In this document: positions 26,698 through 35,325 of the stretch, one piece after another | How positions within the stretch are numbered: the stretch's first letter is position 1 | Layout: each line of letters opens with the position of its first letter | Assembly: GCF_018130165.1 (NCBI RefSeq) | Contig: NZ_JAFCLZ010000015.1 | Span: 1 to 64,000, forward strand | Source of the DNA: Bradyrhizobium sp. JYMT SZCCT0180 | GTDB taxonomy: Bacteria > Pseudomonadota > Alphaproteobacteria > Rhizobiales > Xanthobacteraceae | Length of the DNA: 64,000 nt | Direction: 5' to 3' | Notes under the pieces: generated by a model | Told to the model about the DNA's origin: nothing | Databases searched by the model: none | Seen by the model: the letters and a program-made list of their open reading frames with translations, nothing else | Position numbers and translations under genes: made by a program

Positions 26698-28293
26698 ATG
26701 GCTTTTCGCTTCACCGTGCGGCGTCATATGCAACTGGCCATCACGCTTGTGATGCTGGCCTGCGTGGCCGGCGCGCGCGCCCAGGACGCAAGCCCGACGG
26801 CCGTGCAGCAGCAACCCGCCGCGACGCCGACCCCGGGTCAAACTCAGCCGCCACAACCGCCGCAGGGACAGAAAGGCGGGGGACGGCGCGGCGACGCCGC
26901 AACGCCGCAGCCGGTCTCCGATCAGCATCGGCTGCCGCCGGATTCCACCACCAGACAGACGCTGGCGCTGCCCGGGCGCACGCTGGCCTTCACCGCGACC
27001 GCAGGTTCGATCCGGCTGTTCGACGAAAAAGGCGAGCCGCAGGCCGACATCGCCTACACCTCCTACCAGCTCGACGGCACCGATCGCGGCACGCGGCCGG
27101 TCACCTTCCTGTTCAATGGCGGGCCGGGCGCTTCCTCGGCGTGGCTGCAGTTCGGCACTGCCGGACCGTGGCGGCTGTCGATTACGGGAGATGGCGCGAT
27201 TGCTTCCGCTTCGCCGGACCTCGTGCCCAACGCCGAGACCTGGCTCGACTTCACTGATCTGGTCTTCATTGATCCCGTGAACACCGGCTATAGCCGCTTC
27301 GTCGCGACGGGCGAGGACGCGCGCAAGCGGTTCTTTAGCCTGGATGGCGACGTCAGTTCGATCGCGCTGGTGATCCGGCGCTGGCTCGAAAAATACGACC
27401 GGCTGCTGTCGCCGAAATATGTCACCGGCGAAAGCTATGGCGGCATCCGTGGCCCCAAGATCGTCCGCAACCTGCAGACCCAGCAGGGCGTCGGCGTGCG
27501 CGGGCTGATCCTCGTCTCTCCCTTGCTCGATTACCGCGAATTTTCCGGCTCCAGCCAGCTGCAATACGTCCACAGGTTACCCACCATGGCCGCGGCGGCG
27601 CGTGAAACGAAGGGCCCGGTGAAATGGTCCGATCTCGCCGACGTCGAACGCTACGCGCGGAGCGAGTTCGTGAGCGACCTGCTCAAGGGGCAGGCGGACA
27701 CCGAGGCCTCCAACCGGCTCGCCGACAGGGTCGCGTCGTTGACCGGCATCGATCAGGCCGTGAGCCGGCGACTTGCCGGACGCTTCGAGGTCGGCGAATT
27801 CCGCCGGGAGTTCGACCGCCGCAACGGCCGGGTGACCGGACGCTATGACGCGTCGGTGTCGGGCTTCGATCCCTATCCGGATTCGGACTCCTCGCATTTC
27901 GGCGATCCCTCCGGGGATTCCCTGATGGCGCCCCTGACCAGCGCCGCCGTCGATCTCACCACGCGCAAGCTGAACTGGCGGCCGGACGGCTCGTACCATC
28001 TGCTCAACGACAGCGTCTTACGGTCGTGGGATTTCGGCCGCGGACCCGCCGAGTCGGTTTCCCAGCTGCGGCAGATTCTGGCGCTCGACCCGAAAATGAA
28101 ACTGCTGGTCGGCCACGGCCTATTCGATCTCGCCACGCCATATTTTGCCTCGAAGATCATCCTCGACGGGTTGCCGGCCTTCGCCAGCCCCGCTCGCGTG
28201 AAGCTCGTCGTTTATCCCGGTGGCCACATGTTCTATTCCCGCGATGCGGCACGGCAGGCGTTTCGCGGCGAGGTGCAGGCGCTGATGAAGTGA
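26698..28293 (+). CDS. Secreted serine carboxypeptidase (S10 family)
   Basis: 531 aa. Signal peptide (about 1-29), then a Gln/Pro-rich linker (about 30-75). Alpha/beta-hydrolase peptidase domain: 'FLFNGGPGASSAWLQFG' (oxyanion), nucleophile Ser246 in 'TGESYGGIRGPK', Asp in 'HGLFDLATPY' and His in 'YPGGHMFYSR'. Releases C-terminal residues from peptides in the periplasm or outside. SD AGGA four bases before ATG. Monocistronic. Confidence 0.93.
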   Translation: MAFRFTVRRHMQLAITLVMLACVAGARAQDASPTAVQQQPAATPTPGQTQPPQPPQGQKGGGRRGDAATPQPVSDQHRLPPDSTTRQTLALPGRTLAFTATAGSIRLFDEKGEPQADIAYTSYQLDGTDRGTRPVTFLFNGGPGASSAWLQFGTAGPWRLSITGDGAIASASPDLVPNAETWLDFTDLVFIDPVNTGYSRFVATGEDARKRFFSLDGDVSSIALVIRRWLEKYDRLLSPKYVTGESYGGIRGPKIVRNLQTQQGVGVRGLILVSPLLDYREFSGSSQLQYVHRLPTMAAAARETKGPVKWSDLADVERYARSEFVSDLLKGQADTEASNRLADRVASLTGIDQAVSRRLAGRFEVGEFRREFDRRNGRVTGRYDASVSGFDPYPDSDSSHFGDPSGDSLMAPLTSAAVDLTTRKLNWRPDGSYHLLNDSVLRSWDFGRGPAESVSQLRQILALDPKMKLLVGHGLFDLATPYFASKIILDGLPAFASPARVKLVVYPGGHMFYSRDAARQAFRGEVQALMK

Positions 28294-28316
28294 GGGAAGC
28301 GGGTCGGCGAAGTCCT

Positions 28317-28688
28317 CTAGAACGGCCTTTTCGAATAGAATGAACCTACGAATAGAAGGGCCTTCTTCTCGGAGCCTGTCAGCTTGAGAGCTCCTTCATT
28401 TTGTGCCAATCGAAACTTCCGGTCGATTCCCAGCATTTCGTTGTGAACCGCTATCGGAAGCGGCGCCACAGAATCTACAGAGCAAGCCACACGTCCGGCG
28501 CCCAGTCTGCCAACGCCAGTGCGTCGATCGACCCGAACCACTTCCTGCGTTGTAACTCTCCTCGCCTCGATTTGAGTCTTGGTAATATGGGTCACCAAGC
28601 AGATCAGGCTGGCGCCATTTGGCGTCTTGGCGTGAAAGATATCCCCGATGACAAGTTTCTGAAGCAGCGTCTTGCGCTCAACTAGCAT
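28317..28688 (-). CDS. Hypothetical protein
   Basis: 123 aa from ATG 28688 (preceded by TTGGA, 6 nt spacing; a TTG five codons upstream is less likely). No membrane segment. 'LLQKLVIGDIFHAKTPNGASLICLVTHITKTQIEARRV' suggests a small beta-rich domain with dimension like an SH3-type fold. I do not recognise the family. GC is lower than neighbouring genes, fitting a recently acquired or fast-evolving stretch (28.3-30 kb). Confidence 0.55.
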   Translation of the reverse strand: MLVERKTLLQKLVIGDIFHAKTPNGASLICLVTHITKTQIEARRVTTQEVVRVDRRTGVGRLGAGRVACSVDSVAPLPIAVHNEMLGIDRKFRLAQNEGALKLTGSEKKALLFVGSFYSKRPF

Positions 28689-28703
28689 GTAATTTCCAAT
28701 CAA

Positions 28704-28887
28704 GCTTGGAGCTCAGACCACGTTTACGATGTAGCCGGGGGCGGCGTATTACGCCTTCGGCCAATCCGTCCTGAGGAGTGAGGGCCAGTCCCTCAGGTAT
28801 TGAACGGCGCTTTTTCGTACCTACATACACTGTGCGGCGGCGCCTCGCGCCGTCGTTGCCCTCTTTGGGCGTTTCCTCCCTAGACTT
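28704..28887 (+). other. Gene-poor stretch preceding an orphan terminator
   Basis: No ORF with an SD is seen. The plus strand has hairpins 'GAGGG-CCAGT-CCCTC' (around 28780) and 'GGCGC-ctc-GCGCC' (around 28840) and runs into the terminator at 28888. It may hold a small RNA on the plus strand. The antisense ORF 28678-28902 has no SD and its ATG is buried in the hairpin. Confidence 0.4.
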
Positions 28888-28918
28888 GGGCCGCTTGTTC
28901 ATTCAAGCGGCCCTTTTT
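28888..28918 (+). terminator. Perfect Rho-independent terminator
   Basis: Ten-bp perfect stem GGGCCGCTTG/CAAGCGGCCC with a 6-nt loop, followed by TTTTT. Oriented to stop plus-strand transcription, yet no annotated plus-strand gene lies just upstream. Confidence 0.85.
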
Positions 28919-29052
28919 CGTTTGCGTATGGATATGCCGTCACGCGTTTGCTTGTGTACGGCCGGCCTGCGATGAGATCAGTTCGTAGATGAGGTAACGG
29001 GCCCCGGTCCACCTTACGAGTTCAGGCGGTCGGTGTGTGAACGCTAGTGGCG

Positions 29053-29671
29053 TCAGGTTATGTTGATGCGGACCGGCGCGCCCTGAGGAACGCTTTTGGT
29101 TTTCACGATCAGTTGGCCCATGAGGTGCCAGTAAACATCCAGATCGGATAGTTCTAGATTTTCTATTTCATCCGCTCCGCCAAGGAACAGCGGCTTTCTA
29201 TACCCCACGCATTGGGCATAGTCGGGCTCGGTTCCTCCGCTGGCCAGCCATCTTTGATGGAAGTCGATGGCGAGCGCTGCGTCTCCGAATTCGATCAACT
29301 CATCGTCGTGGAAGGTCTGAAGGCTGGAAGCTATTTCCAGGGCTTCGCCAGTGCCAGGCTCGAACATGACGACACCAGGTTGTCCCCGTTTCAAGCCTCT
29401 GTGTGTCAACGGCAAACGCGCGGCCCAACCAGTCATAGCCGAAGCAAATGATCCGCCCGGCAAACTCGGGAAAGGCCAGAGAAACACGTGCCTTCCATTC
29501 ATCCAAGTCAGTTGCGCGGATCACCCGATACAAACCGCGTCTGAACGGCGCGCCTCCGAACCTGCCAATCAATTCATTGAAGGCGAGCACGTCTGACTTA
29601 ACGGTCGCCCCTTCACCCTCGGAGACTCGGCTGTGGTCGAGCGGAAAATTCCGTCGGAACGCTTCAAACAT
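29053..29671 (-). pseudogene. Frameshifted Tdi1-like (GAD/DUF1851) immunity protein
   Basis: Two overlapping reading frames together make one protein. The N-terminal GAD-like part starts at ATG 29671 (MFEAFRRNF...) and runs to 'CFGYDWLGRAFAVD'. The C-terminal DUF1851 part resumes in another frame with 'GQPGVVMFEPGTGEALEI...LFLGGADEIENLELSDLDVYWHLMGQL' and ends at 29053. The frame changes near 29390-29415. This family includes Tdi1, the immunity protein to a type VI DNase effector. No effector gene is adjacent, so it is an orphan, probably dead. Confidence 0.75.
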
Positions 29672-29698
29672 CAACGATCTCCGACCTTCACTCGTCAA

Positions 29699-29805
29699 TC
29701 ACCGCATTATGCGCATAGATGCACTTAATCGACCATCGGTTTAGTGGGTGTCAGCGTCATTGCGCAATTCTCAGGCTGCCTCGCAATGTTGGGATGCAGC
29801 GAGGG
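29699..29805. other. Intergenic stretch without recognised feature
   Basis: Region upstream of the Tdi1-like pseudogene up to the dispersed repeat. No ORF, hairpin or promoter that I can support. Confidence 0.4.
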
Positions 29806-30450
29806 GGTGCGACAAAACAACCCGACGGGCAAATCAGTTCTGATTTACGGAAATCGTGTCAAGCGGAAAATTTCCGTAAATCAAAAATATTTCTGTAGTC
29901 GGCCGACCCAAATCAGTGCGCATCTATCGCCATCCCGCCCTGGTCAGAGGGCGTCGGCCGTCGTCACGGACGTTGGGCGGGTTGCGGTGGACGCTGGTTC
30001 ACGTCTGACGACGGCGTGGATTTAGCGTACGGCAAAACCGTGTGGTCCTGGCGCCCGTTGCCGGCGTCAAGCTGTCGGAGAAGCGTGAGCGGAAACGACA
30101 GCGACGGAGTCAACCAAGAACTCGTCTCCGGGGAGATCACGGCATAAGCCGTAAAGCCATTGCGCAGGGAAGGCCGGGTGTTCTCCGCTGCCCTGTATGC
30201 TCGTGTGCATTTTGTTTTGTGCTAACCGCACACGAGACCGCGGGTGCAGCGCGCACCCGGTCTTCCCTGCGCCCTCTGTATTTAGGGCGGGAAGTTTCTT
30301 GCAAAGCTCGGGCGCTATGCGTCGCGAGAATGCAAATTCATATTCAGTGTCATCGTCCGCGAATGCGGACGATCCAGTATTCCAGAGACGCCGATGATAG
30401 AACCGAGAAGCTGCGGCGTACTGGATCACCCGCCTTCGCGGGTGATGACA
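29806..30450. repeat. Dispersed intergenic repeat, copy 2 (longer)
   Basis: From 'ggtgcgacaaaacaacccg' through 'gtgtggtcctggcgcccgt' to the 'tgcggcgtactggatcaccc' hairpin. The part from about 30028 aligns with 1-427. Nested hairpin: outer arms 30162-30180 with 30254-30272, inner arms 30200-30208 with 30228-30236 (perfect). Arm differences from copy 1 are compensated on the other arm. Short ORFs here are not real genes. Confidence 0.85.
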
Positions 30451-30468
30451 GTGGTGCGGCATCATCGC

Positions 30469-30546
30469 CGTCATTGCGAGCGCAGCGAAGCAATCCATGC
30501 CTCAGCGAGCGGATAGATGGATTGCTTCGCTGCGCTCGCAATGACG
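30469..30546. repeat. REP-like inverted repeat
   Basis: Arms 'cgtcattgcgagcgcagcg' and 'cgctgcgctcgcaatgacg', near-perfect, same family as 454-540. In both cases it follows the dispersed repeat immediately, so the two elements travel or persist together. Confidence 0.85.
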
Positions 30547-30592
30547 CGGATATAGCCACGTCCCACCGATCCGGTGAAAGTTTGCGGACATC

Positions 30593-33289
30593 TTACGAGT
30601 TCGTGCCGGAAGCGGCGCGCGGTGAAGCCTCGGCCAGCGATCGTCCGACGTGCCGCAGCATCCGGCTCGCCTGCGCGGCGCTGTGGTCGAGCAGCCAGCG
30701 GCCGAACGCGTCGGGCGACAGCGCCCGGGCGTAGAGAAATCCCTGCACGACGTCGCAGCCAAGTTCGGTCAGCAGATTCAGCTGGCCGTCGCTTTCGACG
30801 CCTTCGGCGACGACGGTGAGGTGCAGACTTTGACCAACGCGAACCACCGATGTCACGATCGCCAGCGCGCTGGGGTCGCTCTCGACGTCGTGCATGAAGC
30901 TGCGGTCGATCTTCAATTCGCGGATCGGCAGATGCGCCAGCCGGCTCAGACTCGAATAGCCGATGCCGAAATCATCCAGCGACAGGCCGACGCCGAGGTC
31001 GCGAAGCGCATGCATCGTCTCGATCGCAACCGAGCGCTCGTTCATGATCACGCCTTCGGTGATCTCGAGCATCAGCACTTCCGGCGGCAGGTCATGGTCT
31101 GCGAGAAACCCGGCGACCGTTGCGGCCAGGTTCGGGTTCTGGAAATTGATCGGCGACAAATTAACCGATACGCACGGGATATCCACGCCGGCCGCACGCC
31201 ATTCCGCCATTTGCCGGCAGGCCTCGCGAAGCGACCACATGCAGATCTGTTCGATCAGTCCGCACTCTTCGGCGAGCGGGATGAACTTCGAAGGCGAGAC
31301 TTCGCCGAGCTCCGGATCATACCAGCGCGCCAGCGCCTCGACGCCGTAAATGCCGCCGTCGCTGGTGCGGATCTGCGGCTGATACTGCAATTGCAGGACG
31401 TCGTTGGCGAGCGCGCGCCGCAGCGCCGCGCTGTGGGCCAGCCGCTGTTCGGCCAGCCGGTCCATGTCGGCGCTGAAGAAACGAAACGTGGAGCGGCCGG
31501 CCTGCTTGGCCTTGTACATGGCAGCATCCGCCTGCTGGATCAGCGTGTCGATGTCGGTCGCGTTGTCCGGATACATGCTGATGCCGATGCTGGCGGACAT
31601 CGCGACCTGCTTGGCGCCGATCTGAATCGGATTGACCAGGGCTTCCGTCATCCGCGACGCCATCAGCGAGGCTTCGGCCGCATTGCGGTTCGGCAGCACG
31701 ATCACGAATTCGTCGCCGCCGAGCCGCGCCAGCATGTCGCCCGGCTGGATCTGCGCGCGCAGGCGCTGGGCAAATCCGACCAGCAATTCGTCGCCGGCCG
31801 AGTGTCCGAGCGTATCGTTGACGTCCTTGAAATTATCGATGTCGAGAAACGCCAGCGCAACGTGTCCTCCGCCGGCGCAGGCGTTGGTCGCCTCGAGGAT
31901 CAGATCGCGCAGGCGCGCGCGGTTCGGCAGGCCGGTCAGCATGTCGTAATAGGCGAGCCGTGCGATCTGGGCGCGGGCCTCCTTGCGCTCGATCGCGAGC
32001 CCGCCGAGATCGACGCAGGCGTCGACGATCCGCTGATGCCAGCGGCTGGGTGCGCGACATTCCCGGTAATAGAACGCGAAGGTCCCGATCACGCGGCCGT
32101 CCTTGCCCTTGATCGGCGTGGACCAGCAGGCGCGCAGGCCAACCTCGAGCGGGCGGGTCTTGAACGGCTGCCAGCGCGGGTCGGTGTCGATGTCCTCCGC
32201 CAGCACCGGCTTGCCGAAATAGGCCGCGGTGCCGCAGGAGCCGATGTTCGGACCGATCGCGACGCCGTCCAGCGCCCGCGAATAGTCCTCGGGAAGGCTG
32301 GGACCGCCCAGCGGGTGAACCAGTCCGCCGGCGTCGATGTGCAGCAACGAGGAGACGACGTCTGGCGCGATCTCTTCGACGCGCCGGCAAAGCCGGTCGG
32401 CGATGTCCGCGATCGGGATTTCATCGGCCAGCGCGCTCATGATCAGCTGCTGCAGCGAACGCAGCTGCTTGGTCTCGGTGATGTCGGTCAGCAGGGCGAA
32501 CATGTAGTTGGACCGTCCGCGCCCGTCGCGGAACGTCTTGACGTTGGCCGAGACCCAGATCTCGTCGCCGTTCTTGTCGTAGGCGAGGACTTCCTCTTCG
32601 CCTCCAGCTTCCTCGCCGACCCAGCGTCGCAGCCTGGCCAGCGTCCTGCGGTCGGTACAGCGGCCCACCAGCAGTTCGCCTGCAAACCGGTCCTTTGCCT
32701 CTTCGAGCGAGTACCCGAACATTCCCGTAAACGCGGCGTTGGTGTAGACGACCCTCAGATTGCGATCGGTGACGACAACGGCGCGGCTGGTCCGGTCGGC
32801 GACCAGCGAGAGCAGGGCCAGCCTTTCACGCCGGTCGACCTCCTTGGTGATGTCGCGCACGAAAGCGATGGTGCGGTGTTGACCGTCGATCTCGATGTTC
32901 GAAAGCCACAGCGCCACACGAATCCGGCTGCCATCCTTGCGCGCGATCGTGATCTCGGCGTTGCGTCCGTTCGGAACGTCGTTGCGGCTCACCTGGTCCG
33001 AGGCCGGCGTCGCGACATGATGATGTTGCAGGTCCTTGAGCCCGAGATCGCCGACATGGCAGCCGAGCGCTGCTGCGCGGTCCAGCCCGAAGATCAGCTC
33101 AGCCGCGGCGTTGCAATAGCTGACGTGAAGCTCGCGATCCAGGATCAGCACGGCGTCGGTCGCCCGCTCAAGCGCGGCCAGCAGAACGTCCGGCGTTTCG
33201 GCCACGGGGTAATCGCCTGTGCTCATCATCCAACCCTGATGCCCGCCTGGACCCATCGGAGCCTTGGTCCGAGAGGGCGGCGGCGTCAT
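30593..33289 (-). CDS. PAS-PAS-GAF-GGDEF-EAL c-di-GMP enzyme
   Basis: 898 aa cytoplasmic protein. Two PAS domains (about 25-140, 150-265), a GAF domain (about 285-425), GGDEF (about 440-600; active-site GGDEF near residue 521) and EAL (about 630-880). EAL residues look intact: 'EALARW', 'NLSPINF', 'EITEGV', 'DDFGIGYSS', 'KIDRSF', 'AEGVES' and 'QGFLYA'. The inhibitory RxxD site before GGDEF reads QPGD, so product inhibition is probably lost. Likely a sensor-controlled bifunctional cyclase/phosphodiesterase; net activity is uncertain. Confidence 0.95.
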   Translation of the reverse strand: MTPPPSRTKAPMGPGGHQGWMMSTGDYPVAETPDVLLAALERATDAVLILDRELHVSYCNAAAELIFGLDRAAALGCHVGDLGLKDLQHHHVATPASDQVSRNDVPNGRNAEITIARKDGSRIRVALWLSNIEIDGQHRTIAFVRDITKEVDRRERLALLSLVADRTSRAVVVTDRNLRVVYTNAAFTGMFGYSLEEAKDRFAGELLVGRCTDRRTLARLRRWVGEEAGGEEEVLAYDKNGDEIWVSANVKTFRDGRGRSNYMFALLTDITETKQLRSLQQLIMSALADEIPIADIADRLCRRVEEIAPDVVSSLLHIDAGGLVHPLGGPSLPEDYSRALDGVAIGPNIGSCGTAAYFGKPVLAEDIDTDPRWQPFKTRPLEVGLRACWSTPIKGKDGRVIGTFAFYYRECRAPSRWHQRIVDACVDLGGLAIERKEARAQIARLAYYDMLTGLPNRARLRDLILEATNACAGGGHVALAFLDIDNFKDVNDTLGHSAGDELLVGFAQRLRAQIQPGDMLARLGGDEFVIVLPNRNAAEASLMASRMTEALVNPIQIGAKQVAMSASIGISMYPDNATDIDTLIQQADAAMYKAKQAGRSTFRFFSADMDRLAEQRLAHSAALRRALANDVLQLQYQPQIRTSDGGIYGVEALARWYDPELGEVSPSKFIPLAEECGLIEQICMWSLREACRQMAEWRAAGVDIPCVSVNLSPINFQNPNLAATVAGFLADHDLPPEVLMLEITEGVIMNERSVAIETMHALRDLGVGLSLDDFGIGYSSLSRLAHLPIRELKIDRSFMHDVESDPSALAIVTSVVRVGQSLHLTVVAEGVESDGQLNLLTELGCDVVQGFLYARALSPDAFGRWLLDHSAAQASRMLRHVGRSLAEASPRAASGTNS

Positions 33290-33537
33290 TTGGGTGAAAA
33301 GCCTAGGCGTGCATGGGTGTTGAAATGGTTCTTCGATCCCGTCCCGGCTGGCGGAAAGAGATCATCCTTAAGGATTCGCTAATAAATAGCCGCGCAACCG
33401 GCCTGAGCGGCCAGGCTGCAACGGAATTTCCGGTGTGCGTGGCAGAAAAAGGAAAGGTGCCGGCGGCGGATCGCGTCGGCACCCATCCATTTTCACATTC
33501 TTGCCGGTCCCCGCAACGCGGCGACGGCGCTGACGGC

Positions 33538-34083
33538 TCAGTAAACCAGACCGGTTCCCGGCGGCTTTTCGAGCGCCGCGGCGAGCGAGCGGTATTCCTC
33601 GCTCGAGGTGCCGGCAAGCGCCGCGATCTTGTTCAAATGGTATTGCGCGGATTCGCGGTTGCCCTGTTCGACCTGCCACAGGCCGTAATACTGCCAGGTC
33701 TTGACGTGGTTCGGATCGGCCTTGAGCGCGCGCTCGTACCAGATCTGCGACACCTTGTAGTCGCCGAGCTGGCGATAGGAGTAGCCGATCAGATTGGCGA
33801 CCGCGGCGCTGTCGTCGCGGCCGAGCGCTTTCAACTGTTCGATCGCCGAGGCGTAGTCGTGGCGATCGTAGATCGCGGCATAGGCGGCGCGATAACCGGT
33901 CGCAAATGCGGTTTCCTGCGTGCTCGGGCGCACTTCGCTCGATCGCTTCTTCTTTTTGCTGTTATCGGGCGGCGGCGGCGGACTGCTGTCGGGTGCGGCG
34001 TAGACCACGCTGACGACGGGAGCCGCCGTTAGCGCCAGCGTCAACATCGCCAGCGTCAGAAGCCTGATAGCAAATTTGGTCAT
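33538..34083 (-). CDS. Exported TPR-repeat protein
   Basis: 181 aa. Signal peptide (about 1-29, ending VVYAAP), a Pro/Ser and Lys-rich linker, then three TPR units (about residues 65-160: 'VANLIGYSYRQLGDYKVSQIWYERAL', 'VKTWQYYGLWQVEQGNRESAQYHL'). SD GGAGAG before ATG. Probably a periplasmic protein-binding scaffold; partner unknown. Confidence 0.88.
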   Translation of the reverse strand: MTKFAIRLLTLAMLTLALTAAPVVSVVYAAPDSSPPPPPDNSKKKKRSSEVRPSTQETAFATGYRAAYAAIYDRHDYASAIEQLKALGRDDSAAVANLIGYSYRQLGDYKVSQIWYERALKADPNHVKTWQYYGLWQVEQGNRESAQYHLNKIAALAGTSSEEYRSLAAALEKPPGTGLVY

Positions 34084-34413
34084 GCGTCTCTCCAGTTGAA
34101 CAGATCAAGAAACCCGACTTCGAGAAAATCAGTAGAAAAGGACGGTGCCGTCAGGCGATCCTATACCGAAGCTCGCTGATTTGAACACCTGGCGGTTGGG
34201 AACATTCCCGACCCTTTAATGCCATTCCCGTGATTTTTTGCGCTGCGGCCGTTTTGCGCCGGGAACATGACGAAGATGTCATGCAGATGAATGAAGTCCG
34301 GTGTCGCGCTTCACGACGGGTTCAGTGCGGGGTCGTTAGCGTCGTCTGCATGATCAGCGAGGGGTCGGTCACGTGGCCGGAGTGTCCTGCGATCCATGGA
34401 AGAGGAGACAACC
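34084..34413 (+). other. Intergenic region upstream of His-rich protein gene
   Basis: No gene found. Contains an imperfect palindrome 'GGTTGGGAA-ca-TTCCCGACC' at about 34194-34213, possibly an operator, and the SD of the next gene (AGAGGAG at 34401). Confidence 0.4.
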
Positions 34414-34680
34414 ATGTTCAAGACCATTTCCGCAGCGCTGCTCGCCGTATCGGTTCTCGCCGCACCCGCGCTGGCCGGTTCGCCCGGCAAGACCATGCAC
34501 GCGCCGATCAGGGCGGAGCAGGCGAACGCGAAGTTCTTCAATGCCAATGCGCGGATGGGCCGCCATCACCACAAGCATTATCGCCACCATCATCGCCACC
34601 ACAAGCACATCGGCTTGCTGAAGACGCACACCACGCCGAAAGTCGTGATCAAGCACGTTCCGCACGGCAAGCGCGGCTGA
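34414..34680 (+). CDS. Small exported His-rich protein
   Basis: 88 aa. The ATG at 34414 has SD AGAGGAG at 6 nt; an in-frame ATG upstream is unlikely. Signal peptide residues 1-20 (ends APALAG). A block of about 20 residues around positions 48-65 is rich in His, Lys, Arg and Tyr, then a basic C-terminus. Could bind divalent metals (Ni, Cu, Zn) in the periplasm; composition is seen, function is inference. Confidence 0.75.
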   Translation: MFKTISAALLAVSVLAAPALAGSPGKTMHAPIRAEQANAKFFNANARMGRHHHKHYRHHHRHHKHIGLLKTHTTPKVVIKHVPHGKRG

Positions 34681-34886
34681 TAACTGATCCGCGGGCGCGG
34701 TTCGATCCCCATTGCCCCGACGCGCCGGCGGGCATCAGGCCAACCCACGCGCCATTGCTTCCCCAATGGCCGTGGGTTGGCGCCGTTTTCAGCGGTCCAA
34801 TCCGGCACGAAAACCGTGTTTGCGAATTCCATTTCGGCGCCGCCCGGTCTAAGAGATAGCCTCGGGTCCAGCTGGAAGACTTACGC

Positions 34887-35309
34887 TTGGGGACATCAGC
34901 AAAATTTGCGGCGACCGTGTTGCTGCCGCTCGTGCTCGCGGCCTGCGCGAGCAGCGACGAGGTCAGGAGCATCACCTATACCGACGACCGCGGCGTCTCC
35001 AATCAGCCGTTTCCCAACAATTACAAGGACGAGATACTCTCGTTCATGAGGACCTATCTCAACAATCCGGTCGGCGTGCGTAACGCCGTGATGGCTGAGC
35101 CGATACAGCGCGTCGTCGGGGGACGGCTGCGTTACGTCAGTTGCCTGCGCTTCAGTCCGCGCAACTCCGACGGCAATTACGCCGAACCGCGCGAACGCGC
35201 GGTACTTTACGTCGATGGCCGGCTCGATCGCATCATTGAAAACGCCAGCGAGCCCTGCGCCGGCGCGGTCTATGCGCCATTACCCGACCTGGAAAAGATG
35301 ACGCGGTAG
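34887..35309 (+). CDS. Small lipoprotein
   Basis: 140 aa from TTG 34887 (SD GGAAG 8 nt upstream). Lipobox 'LVLAAC' places the acylated Cys at about residue 20. The mature part, 'NNYKDEILSFMRTYLNNPVGVRNAVMAEP...RLRYVSCLRFSPRNSDG', matches a conserved rhizobial lipoprotein pattern of unknown role. Convergent with the MarR-family gene. Confidence 0.8.
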   Translation: MGTSAKFAATVLLPLVLAACASSDEVRSITYTDDRGVSNQPFPNNYKDEILSFMRTYLNNPVGVRNAVMAEPIQRVVGGRLRYVSCLRFSPRNSDGNYAEPRERAVLYVDGRLDRIIENASEPCAGAVYAPLPDLEKMTR

Positions 35310-35325
35310 CAGCCGGTGCTCAGGA

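Noticed and set aside
28678..28902. 74-aa minus-strand ORF
   Set aside because: No SD; its ATG is in the loop region of a perfect terminator hairpin; it overlaps the better-supported 28317-28688 gene's 5' region.
30042..30734. 230-aa ORF across the second dispersed repeat
   Set aside because: Runs through repeat and palindromic DNA and then antisense into the GGDEF/EAL gene; no SD.
30650..33382. 910-aa plus-strand ORF
   Set aside because: Antisense to the GGDEF/EAL gene, which has clear domains on the minus strand.
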